Of a stretch of DNA of 64,000 nucleotides, positions 52,640 through 62,839 are shown piece by piece. The notes beneath the pieces are model-generated. The model worked only from the letters and a program-made list of their open reading frames with translations. It had not been told where the DNA came from and did not search any database. Source of the DNA: CAVVVS01 sp963751355 (GTDB lineage: Bacteria > Bacteroidota > Ignavibacteria > Ignavibacteriales > Ignavibacteriaceae). Where the stretch lies: assembly GCA_963751355.1 (NCBI GenBank), contig CAVVVS010000106.1:45528-109527 (forward strand), given 5' to 3'. A program made the translations under genes and the position numbers. Within the stretch, counting starts at the first letter, position 1; each line of letters starts with the position of its first letter.

Positions 52640-54136
52640 TCACCTAACTTTTGCCAGTTTTTGGGTTTCTGTTTTTGTGATACCGTTAAATTGAACAATT
52701 ATTTTGTAAAGATAAACTCCATTAGCAATCTCATCCCCATCCTGGTCTCTTCCGTCCCACAGTATTTTATTAAACCCTATTTGTAGTTCAGAAGAAGGAA
52801 CAAGCATATCCCGTATTAAACGACCGGCAATGGTATAAATTTTTATTAGAAATTTCTGGGGTATATCACCCCCGGTTAACTCGAATGTAAAATATGTATT
52901 GCCTTTGAAGGGATTTGGATAGTTATAAACATTCTTGATCCCCGATTCATTATACACATAAAAATATGTTCGATAGGATGTAGTATCGAAATAATTACCG
53001 GATGCATCTTTGGCATAAACATTTAAAAAGTGTTTACCGCCGGTTAATTTGGGTTTCCATTCCACACTTGCTTGTGAGTTAGGATAAGGAGTATATGAAA
53101 AACTAATGTCTGAACCGGAAAAGCTAATCGGTTGATTGTCCAACGAAATTGAAAAGTCACTTGTATCCAGCGGGAGCGGACTATTGTCATTCAATCTTAT
53201 TGCAATATCAGGTTTCGCCGATATAATATCTCCATCTAAAATTTGTTTACCGTCGAAAGTGATATTAAATTTTGGGAGAGTCGAGTCCCTTGACACATAA
53301 AAATTATTTTGAAGGATATTATTAAAAGAAAAGAATTCATCCGAAGCTGATCTGGCTAGCACTTTTAATGAATTGTTAAATAATAAATCGGTTGTTCCTA
53401 ATTGTGTCTTAATACTTATGGATGAATCGGGCATTATAGTTACATCATTTGAATAAAAAGAAGAATCCCTATCATTTAAATATAATTGCAAGTTAACAGA
53501 ACTGTCGGGCACAAGTCCAAAGTTATTAACATTTAATTTTATTTCTACGGGTAAGCCCTGCAGTACTGTATCAGGTGATATCGTTAAGTCTTTTTTAGAA
53601 AAAGAAATTTCAGGGAGAGAAGAATAATCAATATAAACCGATTTCATCTTCATGGGGTGGATCAGGGTAAGAGAAGAATCCATTAGATCAAAGTTGAGCC
53701 TAACATAATTATATTTTTTCGAGTTTATATTTGCTATACTCTGAACAGGCAAAAGAGAATCAACAAGAGTATCCCATTGCTTGGTGCTTGAGTTTTTACC
53801 CAGCAAAGTAACTTTATACGCGGCGGACTGACTGAATTTTTCGATATTGTATTCAACTTTATTCCAGTTTCCTGCCGGTCCTATAACCGGGCTTTGAACA
53901 GTTCCTGCATCATCAACATATTTACCTTTAAATACAGAAATTTTTGGTTTGAATTGTCCACCGCCGTAAACCGAAGCATAAACTAAATTATGTTCCCAAT
54001 CGTAACACCAAGCATAATAATTTTGGAATGGTTCAAAAGTCAGCCACTCCTCTTCATAGGCTCCGTCTGAGAGTCTTAACCGTCTCATAAAACCGCTCTC
54101 GGTATTTTCATATGGGAATATATATTTATCATGCAA
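52640..54136 (-). CDS. C-terminal part of the PorU-like C25 protein (split by frameshift): beta-sandwich plus T9SS sorting tail
   Basis: A 498-codon ORF read in another frame than the peptidase part. It begins HDKYIFPYENTESGFMRRLR, continuing a beta-propeller started upstream, and contains Ig/CARDB-like repeats (PVEIKLNVNNFGLVPDSSVN). It ends in a type A T9SS tail: NYPNPFKGNTYFTFEL, then RDQDGDEIANGVYLYKI. It overlaps the peptidase ORF by 8 bases, and a single T too many in a TTTTT run at about 54144-54149 is the likely cause of the split. Alone it has no signal peptide and would not be exported. Confidence 0.75.
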   Translation of the reverse strand: MHDKYIFPYENTESGFMRRLRLSDGAYEEEWLTFEPFQNYYAWCYDWEHNLVYASVYGGGQFKPKISVFKGKYVDDAGTVQSPVIGPAGNWNKVEYNIEKFSQSAAYKVTLLGKNSSTKQWDTLVDSLLPVQSIANINSKKYNYVRLNFDLMDSSLTLIHPMKMKSVYIDYSSLPEISFSKKDLTISPDTVLQGLPVEIKLNVNNFGLVPDSSVNLQLYLNDRDSSFYSNDVTIMPDSSISIKTQLGTTDLLFNNSLKVLARSASDEFFSFNNILQNNFYVSRDSTLPKFNITFDGKQILDGDIISAKPDIAIRLNDNSPLPLDTSDFSISLDNQPISFSGSDISFSYTPYPNSQASVEWKPKLTGGKHFLNVYAKDASGNYFDTTSYRTYFYVYNESGIKNVYNYPNPFKGNTYFTFELTGGDIPQKFLIKIYTIAGRLIRDMLVPSSELQIGFNKILWDGRDQDGDEIANGVYLYKIIVQFNGITKTETQKLAKVR

Positions 54137-57100
54137 CGAAAAAGGATGTGAATCCTTTATAGCTTGTTCCGTTTAGTTTTCTATCTGGTTTAGCAAGCTT
54201 CCAGTTTTGTGAAGGTTCAAATGTTCTTAGCGTATATACATAATTTCCCAATGAATCGATTACAGCTAAATTATAAACAAAATTACTATCGGCGTTAAGA
54301 TAAAAATCCCCGGGCATGGACCTGGAATCACTCCATCTGAGTAATCCTGGGGGAATTTGTATTCTTGTCGTATCCCCGGTGTTTCTATCAACTTTTAACA
54401 AGCTATGGTTGTCTTCAGTTGATACATATAAAAATCCATCCTTAGGAAAATAAAATATAGAAATTCTTACCGGCGCATAAAAATTCGGCAGCGCTCCGTA
54501 ATACTTTCCTTTTACCGTACCGTTATACCCTGTGCCGATTTTGTAAATCTTTGTATAGCCGTTTTTATTATTCCTAAGAGCATAATATCTTATTTGTCCA
54601 AAATATAAATAGGTCCCGTCTGTCGTTAAAGCCGTCATATTGATCGAATCCAGTACAGATGTTGCTGGAACTATGTCTCCAAGAAATGTTTTAGTCGATG
54701 GTTTTGGCGGTAGATAATTATTATTTAGAACTAGCCCCGAATCGGTATAATTCATATTATATGTATTGAACATGTGCAACTGGCTACCCAAGGCATAATA
54801 TCCGTTTCTTTTTGTACCCGAAATTGAAAATGTTCTGGGATCACTCCATTTGCTCGAATCCACACCATTATAAATTCTTGTCCGCCAAAAATATATTCCA
54901 TCAGACAATTCCGGTGACTGCCATTTCACCAATCCATCGCTGCCTTGCAACGCTTGCGATTTAATTGGAGAGGCAAAGTTTAAGCTGGTGTCTACCTGTA
55001 TATAATAAGTTAACGTATGCGAGATATAATACCCTATATCGGAAATTTTAAAGTTAACTTTTCTTATATTCGTCGAATAACCGTCGATGGGAGAAATTAT
55101 ATTAGGTTCATTTATATTATATACAGGAAAATCGGTTGACGCATAATTATCTGAATGATCTATTTCCGGGATTATATTTGTCTCATTTACTTTTGCAGTT
55201 ATTGTGTACAATCCGGCTAGATTCGGCTTCCACCAAAAGTAAACAGAATCTTGAATTGAAAAACTAGGCAGTTTTTTAACGGGTAATTGATATGAAGTAT
55301 CGGATGATTGAATAAATATTTGAACACTTACCGTATCACCCGGAAAATTTACTCCCAGGTTGCCGACCCGGACTTTTAATTGAACTGAATCATTTACTAC
55401 AACATTGTCGGCTTGAGGAATAATATCATTTGAGTTTATTTGAAAGTCCGGTTTATCCGGCAATGCAAGCTTTAATAAAGGATCACCGAGGTAAGTTAAA
55501 AGTGCAATTTGACTTGTATTATATCCTATTGCCGGTAATCTTACTTTTGCATTCATAAAGACATTTCCGGTAATATAATTCCTTTCATTAAAGAATTCAT
55601 CGAAGATTAGATTATCGATATTTTTGCCTACGTTCCAGTATGTCAGACCGCTGTTACCGAAAAATCCGATACTTCCTTTGCCGGGTACTTCATTAAACTG
55701 TTCACCAAAAACATTCTGATTATCGAAGTGGGCAGTATAACATGTTACGCTTAATATTAAGGGAAGTCTTCCGCCGTTTGTCAGCATATAAATATCATCA
55801 TTATGAAAAACCAAATCCCACTGATAACCCCCGCCGTGTCCGTAATAATTTACTATGGCGGCCCCTTTATCAATTGCTTTTCTAATTGCAGGACCATCAC
55901 CTTGATATTTAAGATATTCAGGTTCATTTGGGTAACGCATTATCTTTGTAGTATGGATACCGTGAGGTTTTAAATAAGACTCTTCCAGTTGAACACTCGC
56001 AATATTCAATCCTAGGCGATTTTCATCATCCTCATTTAATCCTGCTGAAATAAGCAGTACAGTATTTTTCCATTCTTTGTTATTATCGGCAGGATAATGT
56101 ATTAATTTATCAACAAGTACATTACCCACCTCTACTGTTTGACAGGACAATCTGCCGATGGCTAAATCCGGGTGCACATCATTACCCGACACACACACAA
56201 TCTCATTATCGCTAAATCCTTCCCCGTAGTCGTAAGTATAATATGGAATTGAAGGAACATAATTCGGGTCGCTCGAACTGAGTAAATGGCGGTAATCATG
56301 GCTCATGTCACCAATCAATACAACATAGGCAGGAGCCGGTCTTTGCCAGTTATCAAATGCATACTTAACAAAATATTGAAGTGCATAAGGATCGAGCAAA
56401 CCGTAGGAGAATTCATTATAAATTTGATTAGTGTAAACAATTTTTATTCGAGGATTTGTGATAGATGAATCGGGAAAATTTGATTCTCTGAAGTTGGCTA
56501 ACCTTTCGGCAACACTCTTAAATTTTGGATTAGCGATAATGATATAGTCCGCTCCATTAGATGTATTTCTAAGATCCGAATGAACCGCTTGACTAATAGA
56601 ATCAGGAGTTAGGAAATAATCCTCACCGGCACAAAAATAATCAGTAGTTGAATTCAGTGTATCGGTGAACAAAATTGAATGATAAGAATCATTTATTACC
56701 TGTGCGTTCTTGATAACCTCACCTTTCTGCGGCATAAATACTTTTATCGAATCTTCGTTCCAATTCCATGTCCAGTATCTAATAACACCGGTACCATTGG
56801 GTGGACTGGAAAAATTGAAATTTGTCGTATCGGCTCTATTATCCCCCCAATATTCAAGTTCAAACCAATCCACCAATATTTCATCACTCTTTGTAATCGG
56901 ACATGCATCGCCAGTAACTTTTACCTGCAGTAGATTCCCGGTCGGATATATCTTAATTCCGCTGCTTGAAACGGTAAGCATTCTTTGGTACGTAATATCA
57001 TTCTGCCCATCCCATCGAACGTTTCCAACAGGTTGACCGGTAAGGGAAATAATCGCATTATGTTCATTAGCACAGGCATTGCTATTAGTTAAACCCTGCA

Positions 57101-58388
57101 TTTTTACCCGCAGCATCACATCCGTAGAATCAGGATTGAAATTTTTAAAGCTATCAAACCTTCCTTCAAACATATGCATCGGCGAACCGTTCTGCCCGCT
57201 TACTCTATCCCACAACCAGAAATCCCGCCTATCGTTGCCGGCATATCCCAGGTTTTCGTATAGAGAATCTTTTTCGAAATGTAATTTTGTATAGTTTGTT
57301 TGGTAAGTTTTATCCCACGATTTGGGGAATCCATCAACGCTTTTATATCTTAGCCCTACTGAGTCAGCCTGGTAAGAAAAGAAATATACATTATCGACGT
57401 TATAGATATTTGAATATGCATAGGGAGATGCTTTTGCAGGGTATCCGACAAATTCGAAATAATCTCCGGAATCAAATATTTTATCTGAATTTTTATCTTC
57501 CACATAAATTGGAACAGCAGTTCCATTATTGTACAGTTCAAGTTTGTCTAAAGATATATTATTTAAAGGAACACCCGCTAAAATTAGCTGATTATATGTT
57601 AAACGGTAAATACCTTTTGTGTGTACGTAAATTTTAAAATAATTTTTTGAAGGATTGTACCAATATCCACTGCTGCTAAATGTTTTAACCGGTTGACTGT
57701 CATTTATTCCCCACTGATTTGCGGCAGCATAATTGGGCACATTATTTTTTAAAAATTGAATAGTTTTTTCATCCCTGATGGCACTTCCAATCACCGCAGC
57801 TTTATTACCAGGCTTTGAATAATCTATCCTCACACGTAATTTCTTGTTGAAAACCAGTTCTCTGGTAACCGGATTATATTGATAAGGCGAAGCATTTAAA
57901 ATTATTAAATGTGAGTACCTGTAAATATAGGAATCAATAATTTCCGATGCTTTTGAAGGGAAATAGGTATTGTTATCATAAATATTTTCATTAATAGCAT
58001 TTATATTTAATGAGGTATCTGCAGGATCATATTTGGGAAAGGGTAAAATAAATTTATTAGAATATCTAATTTTTTCATCTTTAATAACCGAGACAACAGG
58101 TGACGAATTAGGTGGGGCTGCAAGATTTATATAATAAGACGGAAGCCAGGGATCTCCTGCTTTCCTTAATGAATAGTTATTACCGCGAACATATTGATAA
58201 CTCTTGCCGTGAATAAGAGTGTCCCTCAAAGAAAACCCCTCGGAGAAATTAAATTGTACTATTATATGATCCGAAGAAGATTCTAAAATTTTATAACTCT
58301 GGGCAAATTCATTTACAGATAATAAGCTCCAAAACAGAAATGATGAGTAAATTGTATATTTAATTTTAGCGTGAATAGGTAATTTCAT
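54129..58388 (-). CDS. Gingipain-type C25 cysteine peptidase (PorU-like), N-terminal 1419 residues
   Basis: Signal peptide (FWSLLSVNEFAQ) and a C25 propeptide-like region (to about 250) come first. The C25 catalytic core has the His in IVNYYGHGGGYQWD (near 850), and the Cys in ILSVTCYTAHFDNQ (near 895), followed by GSIGFFGNSGLTYW. CARDB-like domains (NNVVVNDSVQLKVRVGNLG) and a beta-propeller precede the stop. PorU-type sortases cleave T9SS tails and attach cargo to the cell surface. The ORF ends SYKGFTSFFVA, 8 bases inside the following ORF; correcting a T run would make one protein of about 1900 residues. Confidence 0.85.
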   Translation of the reverse strand: MKLPIHAKIKYTIYSSFLFWSLLSVNEFAQSYKILESSSDHIIVQFNFSEGFSLRDTLIHGKSYQYVRGNNYSLRKAGDPWLPSYYINLAAPPNSSPVVSVIKDEKIRYSNKFILPFPKYDPADTSLNINAINENIYDNNTYFPSKASEIIDSYIYRYSHLIILNASPYQYNPVTRELVFNKKLRVRIDYSKPGNKAAVIGSAIRDEKTIQFLKNNVPNYAAANQWGINDSQPVKTFSSSGYWYNPSKNYFKIYVHTKGIYRLTYNQLILAGVPLNNISLDKLELYNNGTAVPIYVEDKNSDKIFDSGDYFEFVGYPAKASPYAYSNIYNVDNVYFFSYQADSVGLRYKSVDGFPKSWDKTYQTNYTKLHFEKDSLYENLGYAGNDRRDFWLWDRVSGQNGSPMHMFEGRFDSFKNFNPDSTDVMLRVKMQGLTNSNACANEHNAIISLTGQPVGNVRWDGQNDITYQRMLTVSSSGIKIYPTGNLLQVKVTGDACPITKSDEILVDWFELEYWGDNRADTTNFNFSSPPNGTGVIRYWTWNWNEDSIKVFMPQKGEVIKNAQVINDSYHSILFTDTLNSTTDYFCAGEDYFLTPDSISQAVHSDLRNTSNGADYIIIANPKFKSVAERLANFRESNFPDSSITNPRIKIVYTNQIYNEFSYGLLDPYALQYFVKYAFDNWQRPAPAYVVLIGDMSHDYRHLLSSSDPNYVPSIPYYTYDYGEGFSDNEIVCVSGNDVHPDLAIGRLSCQTVEVGNVLVDKLIHYPADNNKEWKNTVLLISAGLNEDDENRLGLNIASVQLEESYLKPHGIHTTKIMRYPNEPEYLKYQGDGPAIRKAIDKGAAIVNYYGHGGGYQWDLVFHNDDIYMLTNGGRLPLILSVTCYTAHFDNQNVFGEQFNEVPGKGSIGFFGNSGLTYWNVGKNIDNLIFDEFFNERNYITGNVFMNAKVRLPAIGYNTSQIALLTYLGDPLLKLALPDKPDFQINSNDIIPQADNVVVNDSVQLKVRVGNLGVNFPGDTVSVQIFIQSSDTSYQLPVKKLPSFSIQDSVYFWWKPNLAGLYTITAKVNETNIIPEIDHSDNYASTDFPVYNINEPNIISPIDGYSTNIRKVNFKISDIGYYISHTLTYYIQVDTSLNFASPIKSQALQGSDGLVKWQSPELSDGIYFWRTRIYNGVDSSKWSDPRTFSISGTKRNGYYALGSQLHMFNTYNMNYTDSGLVLNNNYLPPKPSTKTFLGDIVPATSVLDSINMTALTTDGTYLYFGQIRYYALRNNKNGYTKIYKIGTGYNGTVKGKYYGALPNFYAPVRISIFYFPKDGFLYVSTEDNHSLLKVDRNTGDTTRIQIPPGLLRWSDSRSMPGDFYLNADSNFVYNLAVIDSLGNYVYTLRTFEPSQNWKLAKPDRKLNGTSYKGFTSFFVA

Positions 58389-58448
58389 GTTCCCAAAAAT
58401 GCTTTTTAATGTTTTTGATTAAATTCTATATAAAATTTGAAATCCAAA

Positions 58449-60128
58449 TTATTCAAAATCAAACTTTAATGAAGTCCAAAAAATATTATTCGAATTGGTA
58501 TTAACATTTTTTTTATCATTAAGAAAATTATACTCTAAATTCCAGTATAATCCGTAAGTTAATTCACAAGTTAATTTAAGTTTTAAATTATCAGAAACTT
58601 CCCTCTTTCCGTCAAGCAAGTATGAATAGTAGGGATCTCCCCATGTATAATAATTAAAAACGTTACCTCCCACATTCTTGATCAACTTTCCATTTGCATC
58701 ATAAACATTATTTCCGTGTAATGTGTGGGAATAAGTTATCCCGGTAAAAATTTTCCCGGTAAATCTGTATGTAATTTGTACTGAAATTCTGGTAGAGTTT
58801 GGCTGCATATCGGCGCCTAGCAAATAACCGTTATTAGTATAGGTCAAAGATTCAACGGTTCCGGGATGAGAGAATATATACGGACGTGCTTGCATATACT
58901 CAAGAGCAAATGTCATATTTTCCGGCAGTAAAGGTCCTGTCAACATTGTTCCTACCTGCCATTCAACACCATTGTTGCTGGCTGCCCATTCACCTTTAAA
59001 TAATCTGCTGAAATTAATGTCATCAAATATAATCGCCGAAGTTAATTCAATTCCGTCAACAGGAAGATACCTTAAGTCAAACGTAAGGAAAGAATTATCA
59101 AGATCGTTCATTGATCGTTGTGCGGATTCCCAAAATAAAAAGGGATTAAGATATGCTGCTTCGAATGGTCGATTTGAATAAATTATCATCTGGGAAAGTC
59201 CAAGGCTCAAATTGTTATTAGCTTTGTAACCAAATCTGCTAATTGCAATATACTTCGATTGTTTACTCTTTAAATTTTCACTTAATGAATCTACATAAGT
59301 TATAACAGGAGGTTGAACAAGCCAGCCATGTAAAAAGTCATATTTGAATTTTTTATACGAGATGTGAAATTTTACAAAATCAAAGAGCGGCGGATTATTA
59401 GACAAAACCATTTTATTTATATAACCTGTACCCCACAGGATTCTTTCTCTTCCCAGTTGAAGACTCATTATCCCCTTTTCGAACCTGGCGTATCCCTTTG
59501 TACCGTCAAAAAAATTTATTTTGGAATGGTTAAAGGTATAACTTTTTTCAACTCTCGGATCTAAACGCGCAACAGTTCTGTCTCCAAACTGGGTACCGTT
59601 TGTTCCTTGGAGATAAAATCCGAACCAATCGTTGTATGAACCGCGGATTGTTCCACCGATATCTAGTAACGAGCTGTTATTATCATACCGGCTTGTGTAA
59701 ATATATTTGAACTCTAAATTCGGATCGATATATAGACTAACCAAACTATCCTTATAACTATATAAATGTTTTTCTTTATCAATAATTAAATTATTAACAA
59801 AATCAGAAGGGAATCCGTCAAAAACATTAATAGGTACTTGCTTCAAGATTCCTAATTTTTGTTCCATCCGAATTAAAAAATTTCGATCGGTTTCGTTTAA
59901 ATCTAAATTGTTACTTTCAATTGTTCTAAGATCCTGTTCTACTTCTTTTTTAGAAAGCGGCAATATTGTATCGTCAAAATTTTTTAGCACTCCTTTTATA
60001 TGCATTCGTTTGAGAAATAAATATACGGGATGATTTGCAGGTACTGTTTCTACTTGAGCCAGGCTGATACTAGTGCAGATGATTCCCCAAATAATCCATG
60101 ATTTTATCGAAAAAATATTTTTATACAT
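58449..60128 (-). CDS. Wzi-like capsule assembly outer-membrane beta-barrel protein
   Basis: A 559-residue protein with a signal peptide ending ISLAQ. The N-terminal domain (ANHPVYLFLKRMHIKGVLKN) is typical of capsule-assembly Wzi-family proteins of this phylum. Repeated amphipathic beta strands follow, with aromatic ends (GYARFEKGIMSLQLGRERIL, TYGLYWNLEYNF at the C-terminus). Wzi binds and anchors exported polysaccharide to the outer membrane. It stands between the T9SS protease and the glycan genes and supports a surface-polysaccharide role, but the family assignment is by pattern. Confidence 0.75.
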   Translation of the reverse strand: MYKNIFSIKSWIIWGIICTSISLAQVETVPANHPVYLFLKRMHIKGVLKNFDDTILPLSKKEVEQDLRTIESNNLDLNETDRNFLIRMEQKLGILKQVPINVFDGFPSDFVNNLIIDKEKHLYSYKDSLVSLYIDPNLEFKYIYTSRYDNNSSLLDIGGTIRGSYNDWFGFYLQGTNGTQFGDRTVARLDPRVEKSYTFNHSKINFFDGTKGYARFEKGIMSLQLGRERILWGTGYINKMVLSNNPPLFDFVKFHISYKKFKYDFLHGWLVQPPVITYVDSLSENLKSKQSKYIAISRFGYKANNNLSLGLSQMIIYSNRPFEAAYLNPFLFWESAQRSMNDLDNSFLTFDLRYLPVDGIELTSAIIFDDINFSRLFKGEWAASNNGVEWQVGTMLTGPLLPENMTFALEYMQARPYIFSHPGTVESLTYTNNGYLLGADMQPNSTRISVQITYRFTGKIFTGITYSHTLHGNNVYDANGKLIKNVGGNVFNYYTWGDPYYSYLLDGKREVSDNLKLKLTCELTYGLYWNLEYNFLNDKKNVNTNSNNIFWTSLKFDFE

Positions 60129-60237
60129 TACATCTCAAATCATTTGAGGATTGACTAAAAGAAAGGATGATGATTTTTTTTGTGAACTCTCATTCAAAAA
60201 TATTTTGCGTAATGAATATGAAATTTTAAGGCTAAAG

Positions 60238-62184
60238 TTATCTTTTTTCACCCTGAGCAATCGACATGATAGCCGGTTCAACACCCGCAAATTCGGTATC
60301 AAATCTATCAAAATCACTTGACGGCTGAAATGTGGGAACATAAAATTTTAATAATTCAATCCACTCCTGCTTTGTTGCATGACCATTTATGGCTCTAAAC
60401 TCATCTAACATTGAATTAATGGAATTTGAATTATGCATACAAACCAGTCTGGCTCTAAATATTTTTTCATGTGAAGTAGCAATAACTCCCTCCTCCGCGG
60501 TCAAAACTTCTTCGAATAATTTTTCACCTTCCCTGATGCCGGTGTACTGAATTTCGATATCTGTTCCGGGAATTAAATTATTCAATAAAATCAGATCTCT
60601 TACTAGGTCTACTATTTTTATCGGCTCTCCCATATCCAGAACAAACACGTCACCGTTTTTCCCTGTGGCACCGGCTTGAAGTACGAGCGCAACAGCTTCT
60701 GGAATAGTCATAAAATATCTTTTCATGTCCGGATGGGTAATTGTGATAGGGCCACCGTTTTTTAACTGGTTGATAAAAATGGGTAGAGCACTACCCCGGC
60801 TGCCGATTACGTTTCCAAACCTGACCGCAACAAAATTTGAGACACTGTCTTTTCCTAAACCGGTAACAATATGCTCCGCAACCCGTTTCGAAGCACCCAT
60901 AATACTTGTGGGGTTTACAGCTTTATCCGTTGATATTAGTACAAAACTCTCCACTTTAAATAACTTAGCTGCATTTGCCACATTATTAGTACCGAGTATA
61001 TTAACACGAACCGACTCTTCAGGAAATTTTTCCATGATAGGAACATGCTTAAATGCTGCGGCATGAAAAACAATTTCGGGTTTGAATTCCGAAAATACCT
61101 TGTGCACTTTTTGATTATTCGAAATATCACATAGATAAATTTGTATCTTTGTACCCGTTACAAGTCTATTAAGCTGAAGTTCAAGATCGCTTAAATCGCT
61201 TTCGTTTATATCTAAAATTCCAATTTCTTCAGGTTCATAGATTGTAACTTGCCTGGCAATTTCGGAACCTATCGATCCGGCAGCTCCGGTTATTAAAACT
61301 CTTTTCCTGTAAAGATAGTGCTTGATGATTTTCGTATTTATAGAAACCGCCTGTCTTCCAATCAGATCGGTAACATCAATATCCCGGATATCTTTTACTC
61401 CTATTTTTAACGATTCCGAAATATCATTAATAGTTGAAATTACTTTTACATCATTTATACCGGCTTCTTTAGCAATATTCAATATTTTTCGATGAAAATT
61501 TCTTCCCGCCGAAAGCACGGAAATAAGGACTGTTTCAACTCTGTAATTTTTTATTATATCTTTTAGATTTTCCGTTGTTCCTAAAACCTTTATTCCCTGA
61601 AGATATAAATTGTGTTTCAACGGGTCATCATCTATAAAACCAACCAGGTTGAAAGTTCTTTTCGGACTTCTATTAATATCGCGCAATAATTGTTCACCGC
61701 TTCTTCCGGCACCAACTATTAAAGTTCTCTTTAATTCACTTTTGCCAACACTTTGCCGCATAACTTCAAAGTACATTCTTTTAGCTATCTTGAAACCGGA
61801 AGAAAATAAAAAGCCCAGGAACAGATCAATCCATAATACACTTCGCGGAAATCCTTTGAATATCTGCAGGTTCAAACCATAAGCAACAACAAAAAGGATT
61901 AAACTGCTGATAAGACATGCTCTACCGATATTAGCCAAATCCTGAAGTGATACGAACCTCCAGGAAATATCATAAAGTCTGAAAAAATAAAAGATAGTTA
62001 ATTTTATAAATAGGAAAATACACAAATAGGTAAATATGCTTACAGGCAAAGATGCTAGCAAGAAATGTTCGAATCTAATTTCGAAGGCTAAAAAAAGAGA
62101 TAAAGTAAATGCACTTATATCGAAAAATATAAATACAATCCTTCGAACTAAATTGCTGGTTAGGAGATGCTTCATATTCACCAT
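60238..62184 (-). CDS. Membrane UDP-sugar 4,6-dehydratase (PglF/WbpM/CapD family)
   Basis: Start probably ATG 62184 (AAGG 10 bases upstream; the frame is open to 62238), giving 648 residues. Four N-terminal helices precede a CoA-binding-like domain (TLIVGAGRSGEQLLRDI near 160) and the SDR catalytic domain: VLITGAAGSIGSEIARQ, then LISTDKAVNPTSIMGASKRV, where Met replaces the usual catalytic Tyr as in WbpM/PglF. It makes UDP-4-keto-6-deoxy sugars from UDP-GlcNAc. The stop codon of the phosphosugar-transferase gene overlaps its start. Confidence 0.9.
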   Translation of the reverse strand: MVNMKHLLTSNLVRRIVFIFFDISAFTLSLFLAFEIRFEHFLLASLPVSIFTYLCIFLFIKLTIFYFFRLYDISWRFVSLQDLANIGRACLISSLILFVVAYGLNLQIFKGFPRSVLWIDLFLGFLFSSGFKIAKRMYFEVMRQSVGKSELKRTLIVGAGRSGEQLLRDINRSPKRTFNLVGFIDDDPLKHNLYLQGIKVLGTTENLKDIIKNYRVETVLISVLSAGRNFHRKILNIAKEAGINDVKVISTINDISESLKIGVKDIRDIDVTDLIGRQAVSINTKIIKHYLYRKRVLITGAAGSIGSEIARQVTIYEPEEIGILDINESDLSDLELQLNRLVTGTKIQIYLCDISNNQKVHKVFSEFKPEIVFHAAAFKHVPIMEKFPEESVRVNILGTNNVANAAKLFKVESFVLISTDKAVNPTSIMGASKRVAEHIVTGLGKDSVSNFVAVRFGNVIGSRGSALPIFINQLKNGGPITITHPDMKRYFMTIPEAVALVLQAGATGKNGDVFVLDMGEPIKIVDLVRDLILLNNLIPGTDIEIQYTGIREGEKLFEEVLTAEEGVIATSHEKIFRARLVCMHNSNSINSMLDEFRAINGHATKQEWIELLKFYVPTFQPSSDFDRFDTEFAGVEPAIMSIAQGEKR

Positions 62185-62780
62185 AGAAAAATTACCTTTA
62201 ATGTGGTAAAGAAGATCTTTAAATCGGTCAGGAAACACATTTCTTTGAGATACTTTTTATAAAGTTTTATTTTTTGTGGTAAAATTTCGTTTAGGTAAAA
62301 TTTTTCAATGTCATTTGTATTATTAATTAATGCGGCTTCATCCCTGAATGCTATCGAAGCAAAATCAGATATACCGGGTTTTACTTGAAGGATTTCAATA
62401 TAGTCGGTACGATAATAATTCGCATACTCAAACAACTCAGGTCTTGGTCCTATTATACTCATATTCCCTTTAAGGACATTTATGAATTGTGGAATTTCAT
62501 CTAATTTAAATTTTCGCAATATTTTACCCGTAAAAGTGATCCTTGCGTCATCGTTTAGTGATATACCCGGACCGAGTTTATCTGCATCGTTAACCATGGT
62601 CCGGAATTTAATGATTTTAAATATCTGCCAATCTTTACCGACTCTATTTTGTTTAAAAAAAATAGGTGTTCCTGAACTTGCTAAAATCAACACGGCTATA
62701 ACTATAAACAGGGGCGATAATAAAATTAGAACAATTATCGAAAATAAAATATCAAAAAATCTTTTCATAAGAAAATACAT
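62178..62780 (-). CDS. Bacterial sugar transferase (PglC/WcaJ-like phosphoglycosyl transferase)
   Basis: A 200-residue monotopic enzyme that moves phospho-sugar to undecaprenyl phosphate, starting a glycan. An N-terminal re-entrant helix (FDILFSIIVLILLSPLFIVI) is followed by PIFFKQNRVGKDWQIFKIIKFRTM and LRKFKLDEIPQFINVLKGNM with the catalytic Asp-Glu pair (DE). IIGPRPELFEY and KPGISDFAS complete the pattern. The small size is like PglC. ATG 62768 (MKRFFD) is an alternative start. Overlaps the dehydratase gene by 7 bases. Confidence 0.92.
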   Translation of the reverse strand: MYFLMKRFFDILFSIIVLILLSPLFIVIAVLILASSGTPIFFKQNRVGKDWQIFKIIKFRTMVNDADKLGPGISLNDDARITFTGKILRKFKLDEIPQFINVLKGNMSIIGPRPELFEYANYYRTDYIEILQVKPGISDFASIAFRDEAALINNTNDIEKFYLNEILPQKIKLYKKYLKEMCFLTDLKIFFTTLKVIFLW

Positions 62781-62839
62781 TTTAAGTGACCAATTCTTTT
62801 AATTATTTAATCTTACCAAATGATCAATAGTTCCGATTT

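Noticed and set aside
60135..60341. 68-codon reverse ORF at the end of the dehydratase gene
   Set aside because: Largely overlaps the 3' end of the dehydratase gene in another frame; a shadow.
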